Below, piece by piece: positions 1-10,208 of a stretch of DNA of 64,000 nt; the stretch's first letter is position 1; each line of letters begins with the position of its first letter. A program made the translations under genes and the position numbers. The notes beneath the pieces were generated by a model, which saw only the letters and a program-made list of their open reading frames with translations, made no database searches and was not told where the DNA came from. The stretch comes from Pseudomonas sp. (lineage in GTDB: Bacteria > Pseudomonadota > Gammaproteobacteria > Pseudomonadales > Pseudomonadaceae): the NCBI RefSeq assembly GCF_030684895.1, contig NZ_JAUXXP010000051.1, positions 1 through 64,000 on the forward strand, written 5' to 3'.

Positions 1-137
1 ATGGCTGCCGCGAGGTGCTCGCTGCGGCTAAAAACACAGAAATAAGCGGGTGATTTGATCGTTTTTGATCACATCGCCGTTTTTAAAATCGACAGGCCTG
101 AAGTCGGCCGAAAATATGGGACTACTTCAGACCATCC

Positions 138-428
138 TTAGCTGCCGCGTTTACTTTCCACGCTCTTTAGCCGCCCGCCTTCGAATCGCAGGTAGTAGTT
201 CATGCCGTTACGCGGGCCATAGACCCACTCCTCAACGAGAAACTCGTTATTGCCGTGGGCATCCAGGGTGTAGCCCAGCATGTCGCGGGCAATCGGTTCG
301 CCGCATTTTGTGATGACCTCTGTAGTGCGGTCACCGGTACTGGCGATGCCCTTTTCGCAGCGCAGGGTGCTGGCCTGGGCGCTGGTTGCCAGAAGTAACA
401 GGGAGAGGCTGAGTGCTATCCGTTGCAT
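138..428 (-). CDS. DUF2845 secreted protein, copy 1 of 3
   Basis: Small exported protein of 96 residues with unknown function. Residues 1-19 form a signal peptide (MQRIALS... ending ATSAQA), so it should act in the periplasm. The mature part has the DUF2845 pattern: LRC near its start, then KCGEP, RD..GY, EEWVYGP.NGM and a final RFEGGRL..VESKR. The two cysteines (LRC and KCGEP) are kept in all three copies and could form a disulfide. AAGGAC lies upstream of the ATG at 428. It is the last of three tandem paralogues on this strand (with 468-767 and 771-1067), all behind the large DUF748 gene and probably co-transcribed with it. Confidence 0.85.
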   Translation of the reverse strand: MQRIALSLSLLLLATSAQASTLRCEKGIASTGDRTTEVITKCGEPIARDMLGYTLDAHGNNEFLVEEWVYGPRNGMNYYLRFEGGRLKSVESKRGS

Positions 429-467
429 GCTGCAATGTCCTTATGGTGGGGGAAATGTTGGGTGGTG

Positions 468-767
468 CTAGTTACGGCGCTTGCTGTCGATCTTGATCAA
501 TCGATTGCCCTGAAAGCGCAGAAATTGGTACATGCCGTTGCGCGGCCCGTAGGACCATTCTTCGACCGCGACTTCATGGTAGAAACCGTATTGATCCAGT
601 ACTTCGCGGTAGCCGAGAAAGTCACGGCTCAGTGGTTCGCCGCATTTTCTGTTGACCTCGCTGGTGGTGTCATCAAGGCTGACCAGCCCGCTGTCGCAGC
701 GCAGCGTTGATGAGGCCTGTGCCCAGAAGGGCACCAGTATTAGCAGGGTGCTAAGCAGGGCTTTCAT
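468..767 (-). CDS. DUF2845 secreted protein, copy 2 of 3
   Basis: Second DUF2845 paralogue, 99 residues. A signal peptide (MKALLSTLLILVPFWAQA) is followed by the family core: LRCDSGLVSLDD, EVNRKCGEPLSRD, GYREV, EEWSYGPRNGM and RFQGNRL. The insert between GY and EEW is longer than in the other copies. Only three bases separate it from the stop codon of copy 3 upstream, so the two are almost certainly on one transcript. A 39-base gap separates it from copy 1. The two core cysteines are conserved. No enzymatic motif is visible and the role is unknown. Confidence 0.85.
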   Translation of the reverse strand: MKALLSTLLILVPFWAQASSTLRCDSGLVSLDDTTSEVNRKCGEPLSRDFLGYREVLDQYGFYHEVAVEEWSYGPRNGMYQFLRFQGNRLIKIDSKRRN

Positions 768-770
768 GGG

Positions 771-1067
771 TTAGCGGCTTCGACGGCGTTCGATGGCGCG
801 CAGGCGCGTGCCCTCGAAGGTGAGAATACTGAGCATGCCATTATCCGGACCGTAGACCCATTCCTCGATCTGATACTCGCGGCGTTCGTTTGGGCCGAGG
901 GAGTAGCCGACCAAATCGCGGAAGGCCGGCTCACCACATTTCTGCAGCACCTCGAAGCGCCGGTCGCCCAGGCTGACCAGTTGGCTGCCGCAGCGTAGCG
1001 TTTCGGCCTGGGCCATAGATGATGCGCTCACCAGGGCAAGGAGCAGCGTTGTAGCTAAAGCGCGCAT
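771..1067 (-). CDS. DUF2845 secreted protein, copy 3 of 3
   Basis: Third DUF2845 paralogue, 98 residues, and the first to be transcribed. The signal peptide MRALATTLLLALVSASSMAQA is followed by LRCGSQLVSLGD, EVLQKCGEPAFRD, VGYSLG, EEWVYGPDNGM and a C-terminal TFEGTRLRAIERR. The ATG at 1067 lies 12 bases after the stop of the DUF748 gene, with AAGG upstream, which makes this an operon junction. Three adjacent diverged copies suggest old tandem duplication and perhaps specialisation. Function is unknown; the small disulfide-bonded periplasmic form is inferred. Confidence 0.85.
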   Translation of the reverse strand: MRALATTLLLALVSASSMAQAETLRCGSQLVSLGDRRFEVLQKCGEPAFRDLVGYSLGPNERREYQIEEWVYGPDNGMLSILTFEGTRLRAIERRRSR

Positions 1068-1079
1068 ATGACGAAGACC

Positions 1080-4000
1080 TTACTCGCTGCCGAGGTGCAG
1101 GGTGGTGGCGACGCGGCCATCGGCGTCAGCCTGTGCAATGTTGACATCCAGCAGGTAAATACGTTCGTCGGCCAGGCCGCCGCGCTCGACCAGATAACTC
1201 TTTATTTCTGCCGCCCGTGCCTGGGCCAGCTGCCGCTGCAGCAGTTCGCTCTGCGCCCAGGACTGCAGCACGGCTTCACGCATCTTCGCACTGCGTTCCT
1301 GGTCTTTCAGTTCGGTCCACTCGGCCGGCGGTTGCTGCTTGAGGCGGCTGCGGTAGATGCCTTCGAGCAGCACGGCCTTGTCGTCTTCATCTATTACCAG
1401 CTCACTGGCTTCGGCAGGCACGTCATCGCCACGGCGTTGCAGCATCTTGTACCAGGTGTTCTGGTATTCGCGCTCCAGGCGCGCGGCGGCCAGTGGCGGG
1501 CCGTCGCTGCTCTGCGCGCTCATGCCTTCGATCTCTAGGCGCAGGGTTGGGCGTTCCTTCAAGGCACTGGCCAGGGTGTCCAGGGCTTTCTGCGCATCGG
1601 CGTCGAGTTCGATTTCGCCGGCAGTGAAACGCACGGTGCTGAGGTCGACATCGCCGCCACCGCTGACCAGGCCGCCGATAAATTTGAACGGCGCCTGCGC
1701 GGCGCGCAGCACCAGGTTGCGCAGGGTTTGCCAGACGATCGGCATCACGCTGAATTCCGGGCTGTTGAGGTTGCCTTGCACCGGTAGCTGGATCTCGATA
1801 TTGCCTTTGGTGTCCTTGAGCAGGGCCACGGCCAGACGAATCGGCAGGTCCATGGCGTCCTTGCTGTCGACTTTTTCGCCCAGTTGCAGGTCTTCCAGCA
1901 GCAGTTTGTTCTCGGCGTTGAGCTGGCCTTTCTCGATTTGGTAATGCAGGTCGAGGTTGAGGCGGCCCTTGCGGATGCGGAAGCCGGCGAACTTGCCGGA
2001 GTAAGGTGTAAGGGTGGTCAGCTCGACGTTCTTGAAGCTGGTGGCAATATCCAGGCTGTTCATCGGGTCGAATGGGGTGAGTTGGCCTTTGATGCTGACC
2101 GGCGCGTACTTGTCGACCTTGCCTTTGATATCCACGGTCGCGGCTTTCGGGCTCTGGTTATCCAGGGTGCCGATCTGGCCGTTGAGCTGGCCAATCGCGG
2201 TGGCAAAGTTGGGGCGCAGGCTGAAGTCGGCAAAGTTGGCCGAACCGTCCTTGATGCTGATGCCGCCGATGCGGATTGGCAGCAGCTTCTCGGGCGATGC
2301 TTTGGCGGGTGTGGCGCTGGCCGGTTGAGGCACCAGCAGGTCGTTGATATTGGTGGTGAGGTCTTCGTTGATGATAAAGCGCACGTAGGGCTGCTGCAGT
2401 TTGACTTGGCCAATCGCCAGGCCCTTGCCGTGCTGGTACTCGATCCCTTCCACCTGCACTTGCTGCCACTTGAGGAAGTCGCGGTCCTTCAGCGTGTCGA
2501 GGGTGTGCAGCTGGTTGATCTCGGCTTGCCCGCCAATGCTGAAGGCCAGCGGTTCGACGCTCTGCAGGTCAACCGCCAGGTCGCTGCCGAGCTTGCCGCT
2601 GCGCAGCTCAAGACGCACGAAGGGGCTCAGGTAGGTCTGCGCCAGACGCAGATCAATATCGCGGGTGGTCACCTGCAGTTTGGCGGTGGTCGGGCTCAGT
2701 TGTACCTGGCCTGCGGCCTTGATCTGCCCGCTCTTGTTCAACCCGGTGTCGAGCTTGAGGGTGAAGGGCGAGGTGCCCAGGCTGTCGAAATTACTCAGGT
2801 CGAGGTTGAGTGGTGCCAGGTCGATTTTGACTTCCGCGCCACCTGCGCGGTCGGCCAGGTGCACCTGATAGTCGCGCAGTTGCACGTCACGCAGGATCAC
2901 CTGCCAGGGTTTGCTGGGCTCTTGCGGTTGGCCTGCAGTGGCGGTTTCCAGGTCAGCGGATTGCTCCGCAGTCGTCGATTCGCTTGGCTCTTTTACCGGC
3001 TCGGCTGCTGTTGCTGCTGAGCCTGCGCCACCCTCATTCGGAGCTGGAGCTGGAGCTGGAGCTGGAGCTGGAGCTGGAGCTGGAGTCGGTTTGGCGGGTT
3101 GGCTGGCCAGCAGTTTCTGCCAGTCGAGCTGGCCATCGGCCTCACGCGCGGCCCAGGTTTCCAGCTTCTGGCTACGAATCTTGCCGACGATGACCTGCTG
3201 CTTGGCCAGGTCTACGCTGGTTTCGCTGATATCCAGGCGTTCCAGGCGCAACAGCGGTTTGTCCGCCGGGCTCTTGATGGCAAAGCTGCTGACGCTGAGC
3301 TGGGTGTTACTCAGCAGCAGTTCGGTGCCTTTGGCCAGGTTCAGGCTGTAGTCGCTGCTGAGGTTGACGGTGCCGTCCTCCAGAACCAGCGGCACGGCAT
3401 CGCGCACATAGGGCCACACGCCTTTCAGCTTGCCGTCGGTGACTTTCAGGCTGCCGCTGGAGCTGATCGGTACCAGGCTGATGCGCCCGCTCCAGTCGAT
3501 GCGCCCGCCCTGGGGCCCGGTGGCGACCAGGCTCATGTCGGCATTGTCGCCTTGCAGGGTGCTGAGGTTGTGCAGCTCGAAATTGAGATCGTCGTAGATA
3601 AATTCGATCGGCTCGCTGGGGCGCAGGTCCTGAAAGTGCACGTTGCCGCCGCTTAGCTTGATCCGCGCGATACGCAGCGGGAACGGTTCGCCGGCCGGTT
3701 CTTCGGCCACAGGCTGCGAGCTGGGCGGTACTTTGAACAGCTGGGTCAGGTTGAGCCGGCCATCCTTGCCGAACAGCACTTCGCTGTGCGGCTTGTCCAG
3801 TTCGATGTCGGCCAGGTGCAATATGCCGGTCCACAGGCTGTCGAGTTGCAGGTTGGCATACACGCGCTCGAAGGCGATCTGCTGCTGGTCGGCTTCGCCA
3901 ATCTGCAGGCCCCAGAGGCTGAGCTCCAGGCTGAACGGGTTGAGTTGCAGACGCTGCAGCGTAGCGGGTACTTCGGCGTATTGCGTCAGTTGCTGGTTAG

Positions 4001-4103
4001 CGATACGCAGGCCGATACCGGGCAGAATCAGAAAACCCAGCAGGCTGTAGAGGGCAACGGCGATAACAATGGCGCTGGCAGCGCGCTTTATTCCTTTAAG
4101 CAT
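1080..4103 (-). CDS. DUF748 / AsmA-like envelope protein
   Basis: Very large envelope protein (about 1007 residues) of the DUF748 family, related to AsmA-type proteins thought to span the periplasm; no reaction is known. From the ATG at 4103 it begins MLKGIKRAASA, then one membrane segment (IVIAVALYSLLGFLILPGI, residues about 11-29). The long middle consists of beta-rich repeats with recurring LRLERLDI/LDLSNFDSLG-type strands. A Pro-Ala linker (seven PA units, encoded by a hexanucleotide repeat at 3040-3081) sits near residue 345. The C-terminal part (DLSTVRFTAGEIELDADAQKALDTLASAL) resembles an OmpA-like peptidoglycan-binding fold. An in-frame extension reaches 4340, but its composition is atypical, so I chose the start just before the membrane segment. 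No strong Shine-Dalgarno is visible there. Confidence 0.85.
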   Translation of the reverse strand: MLKGIKRAASAIVIAVALYSLLGFLILPGIGLRIANQQLTQYAEVPATLQRLQLNPFSLELSLWGLQIGEADQQQIAFERVYANLQLDSLWTGILHLADIELDKPHSEVLFGKDGRLNLTQLFKVPPSSQPVAEEPAGEPFPLRIARIKLSGGNVHFQDLRPSEPIEFIYDDLNFELHNLSTLQGDNADMSLVATGPQGGRIDWSGRISLVPISSSGSLKVTDGKLKGVWPYVRDAVPLVLEDGTVNLSSDYSLNLAKGTELLLSNTQLSVSSFAIKSPADKPLLRLERLDISETSVDLAKQQVIVGKIRSQKLETWAAREADGQLDWQKLLASQPAKPTPAPAPAPAPAPAPAPNEGGAGSAATAAEPVKEPSESTTAEQSADLETATAGQPQEPSKPWQVILRDVQLRDYQVHLADRAGGAEVKIDLAPLNLDLSNFDSLGTSPFTLKLDTGLNKSGQIKAAGQVQLSPTTAKLQVTTRDIDLRLAQTYLSPFVRLELRSGKLGSDLAVDLQSVEPLAFSIGGQAEINQLHTLDTLKDRDFLKWQQVQVEGIEYQHGKGLAIGQVKLQQPYVRFIINEDLTTNINDLLVPQPASATPAKASPEKLLPIRIGGISIKDGSANFADFSLRPNFATAIGQLNGQIGTLDNQSPKAATVDIKGKVDKYAPVSIKGQLTPFDPMNSLDIATSFKNVELTTLTPYSGKFAGFRIRKGRLNLDLHYQIEKGQLNAENKLLLEDLQLGEKVDSKDAMDLPIRLAVALLKDTKGNIEIQLPVQGNLNSPEFSVMPIVWQTLRNLVLRAAQAPFKFIGGLVSGGGDVDLSTVRFTAGEIELDADAQKALDTLASALKERPTLRLEIEGMSAQSSDGPPLAAARLEREYQNTWYKMLQRRGDDVPAEASELVIDEDDKAVLLEGIYRSRLKQQPPAEWTELKDQERSAKMREAVLQSWAQSELLQRQLAQARAAEIKSYLVERGGLADERIYLLDVNIAQADADGRVATTLHLGSE
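3040..3081. repeat. Hexanucleotide tandem repeat, seven copies
   Basis: Seven perfect copies of GGAGCT (plus strand) lie inside the DUF748 gene and encode an alternating Pro-Ala linker on the minus strand. Unit length is a multiple of three, so copy-number change would alter linker length without a frameshift. Confidence 0.9.
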
Positions 4104-4204
4104 AAAAACGTCATCTATCCCGACGAGAAGTGTCTTGGAGTATGGCACGCGTGCGCAGTTCCGCAGAGGCTCTGCGCGGCGATTTTCCACGCGCAGCGGG
4201 TGGC

Positions 4205-5221
4205 TCAGAACTGCAGGATCAGCGTCTTCAGCGGCGGCTGACCATCCTGTGAGGGGAAGTCCGCAGCCGGCGCCAGCACCTGCCAATCGCGTACCGGACG
4301 ACCGAGTTTTTCTGCGCAGCGCAGCACCTGTTCGCGCCAATCGGCAAGGGCGACTTTTGCCAGGTTGTTGCAGCAGATCAGCACGCCATCAGCGGCGGTG
4401 GCGAGAATCGCTGGCTTGAGCAGGCTCTGGTAATCGCGCAGCAGATCGACGGTGCCGAAGGCGCTCTTGGCCCAGGCGGGTGGGTCGAGCAGTACCAAAT
4501 CGAACTGACGCTGCTCAAGGCGCGGGTAGTGCGGCAACTTCTGCCCGCGCCGCGCATTGATCGGCAGCCCGGCCAGTTGGCGAATCGCCGGGAAGTAGTC
4601 CGATTGCACAAACTGCATGGCTTGCAGCTGCGGATTGAGCTGACCATTCTCGCGACCAACCGCCAGATTGCCTTCGGCAAAGTCCAGATTGACCACCTCG
4701 CTGGCTCCGCCAGCGGCCGCACTCAAACCGACGCCGCAGGTGTAGGCGAACAGGTTAAGCACTGACTTGTCAGCGCTGTGCGCTTTGAGCCAGCCGCGGG
4801 CGTTACGCAGGTCAAGAAAGAGCAACGGGTCTTGCCCGGCATGGCGGCCGCGTACGCGGTAGTTGAGGCCCCACTCGTGGCCGATCAGGTCTTCCAGGGC
4901 GGCCGGCTCGGCTTGGTAGACCGGGTCGCTGCGGTCGATCCGCGAGTTGCCCTGGGAGCGGTCGTTGTAGACCAGTAGCAGTTGTGTGCCGAGGCTGGCC
5001 TGGCACTCCTCGGCCAGCTGTAGCAGTTCGTCACGACTCAGGCTCTGGTGGAAACTCTGTACCAGTAGTTGTGGGCCATAACGGTCGATGGTTAGGCCGC
5101 CGGCGCCTTCCTGGCTGCCATGGAACAGGCGATAGCAGTCGGTGCCTTGCTGATGCAGTTCAGCCAGCAGCTCGTGACGGTTATGCAGGGCGGCGCGCAG
5201 CGCCTGATCGAGAGAGGGCAT
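4205..5221 (-). CDS. Class I SAM-dependent methyltransferase (RlmI/RlmK-like)
   Basis: Predicted S-adenosylmethionine-dependent methyltransferase of about 338 residues, resembling the RlmI/RlmK 23S rRNA cytosine/guanine methyltransferase group. The N-terminal half has the GLTIDRYGPQLLVQSF and YNDRSQGNSR signatures seen ahead of the catalytic domain. The SAM-binding motif I is VLNLFAYTCGVGLSAAAGGA, motif II is VVNLDF, and the catalytic motif IV is LVLLDPPAWAKS. The substrate cannot be fixed from sequence; rRNA is the best guess. I chose the ATG at 5221 (MPSLDQAL). A TTG at 5260 has a better Shine-Dalgarno (AGGTG) and would add 13 residues. The gene lies 101 bases upstream of the DUF748 gene on the same strand. 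Confidence 0.8.
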   Translation of the reverse strand: MPSLDQALRAALHNRHELLAELHQQGTDCYRLFHGSQEGAGGLTIDRYGPQLLVQSFHQSLSRDELLQLAEECQASLGTQLLLVYNDRSQGNSRIDRSDPVYQAEPAALEDLIGHEWGLNYRVRGRHAGQDPLLFLDLRNARGWLKAHSADKSVLNLFAYTCGVGLSAAAGGASEVVNLDFAEGNLAVGRENGQLNPQLQAMQFVQSDYFPAIRQLAGLPINARRGQKLPHYPRLEQRQFDLVLLDPPAWAKSAFGTVDLLRDYQSLLKPAILATAADGVLICCNNLAKVALADWREQVLRCAEKLGRPVRDWQVLAPAADFPSQDGQPPLKTLILQF

Positions 5222-5297
5222 GCGCGGCGACTCGAAAAAGGAGGGCGCGCAGTTTATCAAGATTCACCTGCCGGGACGCACGCTCGGCGAAAACAGC

Positions 5298-5320
5298 AAG
5301 GGCACCCTAAGGTGCCCTTT
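5298..5320 (-). terminator. Hairpin between repeat-protein gene and methyltransferase gene
   Basis: Perfect inverted repeat AAGGGCACC / GGTGCCCTT with a 3-4 base loop just downstream of the 13-residue repeat gene. The T-rich stretch on the minus strand is interrupted, so termination may be only partial. Confidence 0.6.
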
Positions 5321-5340
5321 AATTTGCGAGTGTTATTCGA

Positions 5341-5793
5341 TCAGACGATACGGTTGCCGCCAGTGCGGTCAGCGCCATCAGCTGCGATACGGTTGCTGCC
5401 AGTGCGGTCAGCGCCATCAGCTGCGATGCGGTTGCCGCCAGTGCGGTCAGCGCCATCAGCCGCGATGCGGTTGCCGCCAGTGCGGTCAGCGCCATCAGCC
5501 GCGATACGGTTGCCGCCAGTGCGGTCAGCGCCATCGGCAGCGATACGGTTGATGCTGGTACGGTCGAAGCCATCGGCAGCGATACGGTTAGCACCAGTGC
5601 GGTCAGCGCCGTCAGCAGCTATACGGTTACCACCATTACGATCTGCACCGTCTTCGGCGATGTGGTTGATGCTGGTACGGTCAAAACCGTCAGCGGCGAT
5701 GCGGTTGCTCAGGGTGCGTTCGGCACCATCAGCAGCGAAAACATTGCTGGTCAGGCTGGCGGCAAGCAGGGAAGCAATCAGGTACTTGTTCAT
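5341..5793 (-). CDS. Secreted 13-residue repeat protein, ten units
   Basis: Protein of 150 residues. Residues 1-19/20 form a signal peptide (MNKYLIASLLAASLTSNVFA). The rest is ten consecutive 13-residue units with consensus AADGADRTGGNRI, closed by one extra Val, with no other domain. Units 2 and 5 carry the variant FDRTSIN, so units 2-4 and 5-7 look like a duplicated three-unit block. The repeats are rich in Asp, Arg, Asn and Gly with one Ile per unit, as expected for a solenoid or a flexible cell-surface polymer. The ATG at 5793 has GAGGACA upstream. It is monocistronic, between two hairpins. Similar Asp/Arg repeat proteins exist in pseudomonads, some under vague names such as phage infection protein; I do not know a demonstrated function. 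Confidence 0.8.
   Translation of the reverse strand: MNKYLIASLLAASLTSNVFAADGAERTLSNRIAADGFDRTSINHIAEDGADRNGGNRIAADGADRTGANRIAADGFDRTSINRIAADGADRTGGNRIAADGADRTGGNRIAADGADRTGGNRIAADGADRTGSNRIAADGADRTGGNRIV
5347..5736. repeat. 39-bp tandem repeat array, ten units
   Basis: Ten in-frame 39-bp units encode the 13-residue repeats. Several central units are nearly identical at DNA level (plus-strand core GCGATACGGTTGCCGCCAGT), which points to recent expansion or gene-conversion-like homogenisation. Confidence 0.9.
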
Positions 5794-5910
5794 CTGGGTG
5801 TCCTCGGAAGAGTGGGGTAAGTGGCTACGGGGCTAATGTTGCGCCGCAGCCCGACTCTTGAGAAACGCAGGTGGTCAATAGCAATCATCATTGCTGTCGA
5901 TGGGAAATAA

Positions 5911-5945
5911 AAAAGCCGGCCCCCTGATTGATGGGGCCGGCTTTT
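5911..5945. terminator. Bidirectional rho-independent terminator
   Basis: Stem AAAAGCCGGCCCC / GGGGCCGGCTTTT with a 9-base loop. It lies 25 bases after the thiolase stop codon (minus strand) and upstream of the repeat-protein gene. T-runs flank the stem in both directions. Confidence 0.9.
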
Positions 5946-5970
5946 GTTTAGCTACAGCTGAGCGCTGTTA

Positions 5971-7152
5971 TCAGGCCCGTTCGATCGCCAGTGCCACGCC
6001 TTGACCGCCGCCGATGCACAGGGTGGCGAGGCCTTTCTTGGCGTCGCGCTTGATCATCTCGTGCAGCAGGGTGACCAGTACGCGGCAGCCGGAACCGCCA
6101 ATCGGGTGGCCGAGGGCGATGGCGCCGCCGTTGACGTTGACCTTGCTGGCGTCCCAGTCGAGTTCCTTGCCGACCGCCAGGGCTTGCGCGGCAAAGGCTT
6201 CGTTGGCTTCGATCAGGTCCAGATCAGCGATGCTCCAGCCGGCCTTGGCCAGGCAACGCTGGGTGGCGCTGACCGGGCCGATGCCCATGATCGCCGGATC
6301 GACGCCGGCATTGGCATAGCTGGCGATCTTCGCCAGTACCGGCAGGCCGAGGGCCTGGGCTTTGGTGGCGCTCATTAGCAGCACGGCAGAGGCACCGTCA
6401 TTGAGGCTGGAGGCGTTGCCGGCGGTGACGCTGCCGTCCTTCTTGAATGCTGGTTTGAGTTTGCCCAGGGATTCGGCGGTGGTGCCGGCGCGCGGCTGTT
6501 CGTCAGTGGCAAAGGCCAGTGGCTCACCTTTGCGCTGGGGGATCATGATCGGGGTGATTTCGTCGACAAAGCGCCCGGCTTCGATGGCTGCCACGGCTTT
6601 CTGCTGCGAGGCCGCAGCAAAGGCGTCCTGGGCTTCGCGGCTGATGTCGTATTTATCCACCAGGTTCTCGGCGGTGATGCCCATGTGGTAGTCGTTGAAG
6701 GCGTCCCACAGGCCGTCAGTGATCATGGTGTCGACCAGCTTGGCGTGGCCCATGCGCAGGCCGGTGCGCGCACCGGGCATGACGTAAGGCGACAGGCTCA
6801 TATTCTCCATGCCGCCGGCGATGATCACCTCGGCGTCGCCGCAGCGAATGGCCTGGGCACCCAGATGCAAGGCTTTGAGGCCCGAGCCGCAGACCTTGTT
6901 CAGGGTCAGCGCTGGCACGGCGTGCGGCAGGCCGGCGAGAATCACCGCCTGACGCGCCGGGTTCTGCCCGCTGCCTGCGGTGAGTACCTGGCCGAGGATC
7001 ACTTCGTCGACCTGCGCGCCGTCCAGGCCGGTTTGCGCAAGCAACTGGCGGATTACCGCAGCGCCCAGTTCCGGTGCCGGGATATTCGCCAGCGCACCCT
7101 GAAAGCTGCCGATGGCGGTACGGGTGGCGGCAACGATGACGACGTCTTGCAT
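5971..7152 (-). CDS. Acetyl-CoA C-acetyltransferase (thiolase)
   Basis: Thiolase of 393 residues, the normal length for biosynthetic or short-chain acetyl-CoA acetyltransferases (AtoB/PhaA type). It joins two acetyl-CoA to acetoacetyl-CoA or runs the reverse thiolysis in the cytoplasm. The nucleophile is Cys88 ([12 protein letters not shown]). Other active-site blocks are [21 protein letters not shown] with the catalytic His, and CIGGGQG with the second Cys near residue 380. Glycine-rich [21 protein letters not shown] supports the short-chain type. No partner genes for polyhydroxybutyrate or ketone-body metabolism lie next to it, so the pathway (acetoacetate, branched-chain amino acid or fatty acid degradation) is open. 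It ends at a strong terminator. Confidence 0.93.
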   Translation of the reverse strand: MQDVVIVAATRTAIGSFQGALANIPAPELGAAVIRQLLAQTGLDGAQVDEVILGQVLTAGSGQNPARQAVILAGLPHAVPALTLNKVCGSGLKALHLGAQAIRCGDAEVIIAGGMENMSLSPYVMPGARTGLRMGHAKLVDTMITDGLWDAFNDYHMGITAENLVDKYDISREAQDAFAAASQQKAVAAIEAGRFVDEITPIMIPQRKGEPLAFATDEQPRAGTTAESLGKLKPAFKKDGSVTAGNASSLNDGASAVLLMSATKAQALGLPVLAKIASYANAGVDPAIMGIGPVSATQRCLAKAGWSIADLDLIEANEAFAAQALAVGKELDWDASKVNVNGGAIALGHPIGGSGCRVLVTLLHEMIKRDAKKGLATLCIGGGQGVALAIERA

Positions 7153-7247
7153 AACGCGATCCTCACAAGTGACAGGCGCGGCGGGCCGCGAAAGGTCGCT
7201 ATGGTGGCACAGCGGCTTTGTTTACGGCCAGCGCGCGAACCGGCCGG

Positions 7248-8123
7248 TCAGCGCGGCGGCAGGTTCAGACGCCGACGTGCACGGTGAATGGCGCCGCCGC
7301 GTACCGCCCAGCGCAGCACGGGGGCCAGGCTGTGTACACCGGCGTGGATCATCCGGCTGCGCGCCGGGCTGATCTGCTGGCCGAGCATCTCCTGCGCCCA
7401 CACGGGCAGCAGGTCGATACCGGCCTGCATCAGCAGCTTGGCCGCCGGCGCGGCGAGGGCGCTGGGGGCCGGTGCGCCGAGCAGGATGCGCAGAATTTCC
7501 AGGGAGCGTTCATCGCAGAGCAATTCGGGGCGCACTGCCGCCAGGTAGGCGGCGACCTCGGCGCGCGAGCGCGGCACCTGGGTGGCGCCCAGGCGTTCGG
7601 CGATCAAGGCGATTTCTGCGTAGTAGCGGTCTTGATCGGCTTCGCTCAGCTGTGGGTTGCGGTAACGCAGGTGGGCCTGGAGAAAGCTGTGCACCTCGGC
7701 CACATGCACCCAGGTCAGCAACGCCGGATCACTGGCGGCATAGGCGCGGCCATCCGGGGCGGTGCCCGTGACCTTGAGGTGAATGGTCTTGACCTTGTTG
7801 ATCAGCCAGTCGGCATCGGCGCGCGAGCCGTAGGTGGTGCCAGAAATAAACTGCCCGGTGCGGCGCAGGCGGCCGAGCAGGTCATCACGGAAATTCGAGT
7901 GGTCCCACACGCCAGCCAAGGCCAGTGGGTGCAGGGCTTGCAGGAGCAGGGCGCTGATGCCGCCAATCAGCATGCTGGTGAAGTCGCCGTGCACCTGCCA
8001 GCTCACCGAGTCCGGGCCGAACAAGCCGGGGTCGCCCTGGGGCTTTTCGAAGTCGATCTGGCCAAGTGCTATCCCGCTCAGGCTAAGGACTTGGCTTTCG
8101 ATGCGGCGGCGCAGGAATTCCAT
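7248..8123 (-). CDS. Oxygenase MpaB family protein (DUF2236)
   Basis: Protein of 291 residues in the DUF2236/MpaB family, which includes the fungal MpaB oxygenase and bacterial latex-clearing-type heme proteins. Recognisable features are GDPGLFGPDSVSWQVHGDF near residue 30, the HPLALAGVWDHS block, and HVAEVHSFLQAHLRYR in the middle, whose histidines are candidate metal or heme ligands. There is no signal peptide. The substrate is unknown. I chose the ATG at 8123 (MEFLRRRIESQ); the longer open frame upstream runs into the hairpin and the end of acs and has unusual composition. The gene sits between acs and the thiolase on the same strand but is separated by spacers, so co-transcription is unproven. 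Confidence 0.8.
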   Translation of the reverse strand: MEFLRRRIESQVLSLSGIALGQIDFEKPQGDPGLFGPDSVSWQVHGDFTSMLIGGISALLLQALHPLALAGVWDHSNFRDDLLGRLRRTGQFISGTTYGSRADADWLINKVKTIHLKVTGTAPDGRAYAASDPALLTWVHVAEVHSFLQAHLRYRNPQLSEADQDRYYAEIALIAERLGATQVPRSRAEVAAYLAAVRPELLCDERSLEILRILLGAPAPSALAAPAAKLLMQAGIDLLPVWAQEMLGQQISPARSRMIHAGVHSLAPVLRWAVRGGAIHRARRRLNLPPR

Positions 8124-8136
8124 AGGGGCTCTGTGG

Positions 8137-8165
8137 GGGCGGCCATGCCGTGAGCATGGCCGCCC
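8137..8165. repeat. Perfect 12-bp inverted repeat after acs
   Basis: GGGCGGCCATGC / GCATGGCCGCCC with a 5-base loop, 11 bases past the acs stop. There is no T-run, so it is either a REP-like hairpin or an mRNA-stabilising 3' structure. Confidence 0.75.
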
Positions 8166-8176
8166 TACGTCTGGTG

Positions 8177-10114
<1,938 letters not shown>

Positions 10115-10208
10115 GGCGGGTCCTTGTTGTTGTGTTCCGCGATGCCCGTAAGGGTGAACCAAGCGGGTGCTTGGTTCAAGTGCTGGCTTTGTGCTCAGTC
10201 GCAGCGGA

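Noticed and set aside
3..53. Possible tail of a plus-strand gene at the left edge (frame ending GCREVLAAAKNTEISG then TGA).
   Set aside because: Only 16 residues lie in the window and no family can be recognised, so the frame could be chance.
4104..4340. Upstream extension of the DUF748 gene.
   Set aside because: It would overlap the 3' end of the methyltransferase gene and has no plausible signal; the membrane helix starts properly at 4103.
5220..5836. Long plus-strand frames opposite the 13-residue repeat gene.
   Set aside because: They are antisense reads of the 39-bp repeat; only the minus strand has a signal peptide, ribosome site and terminator.
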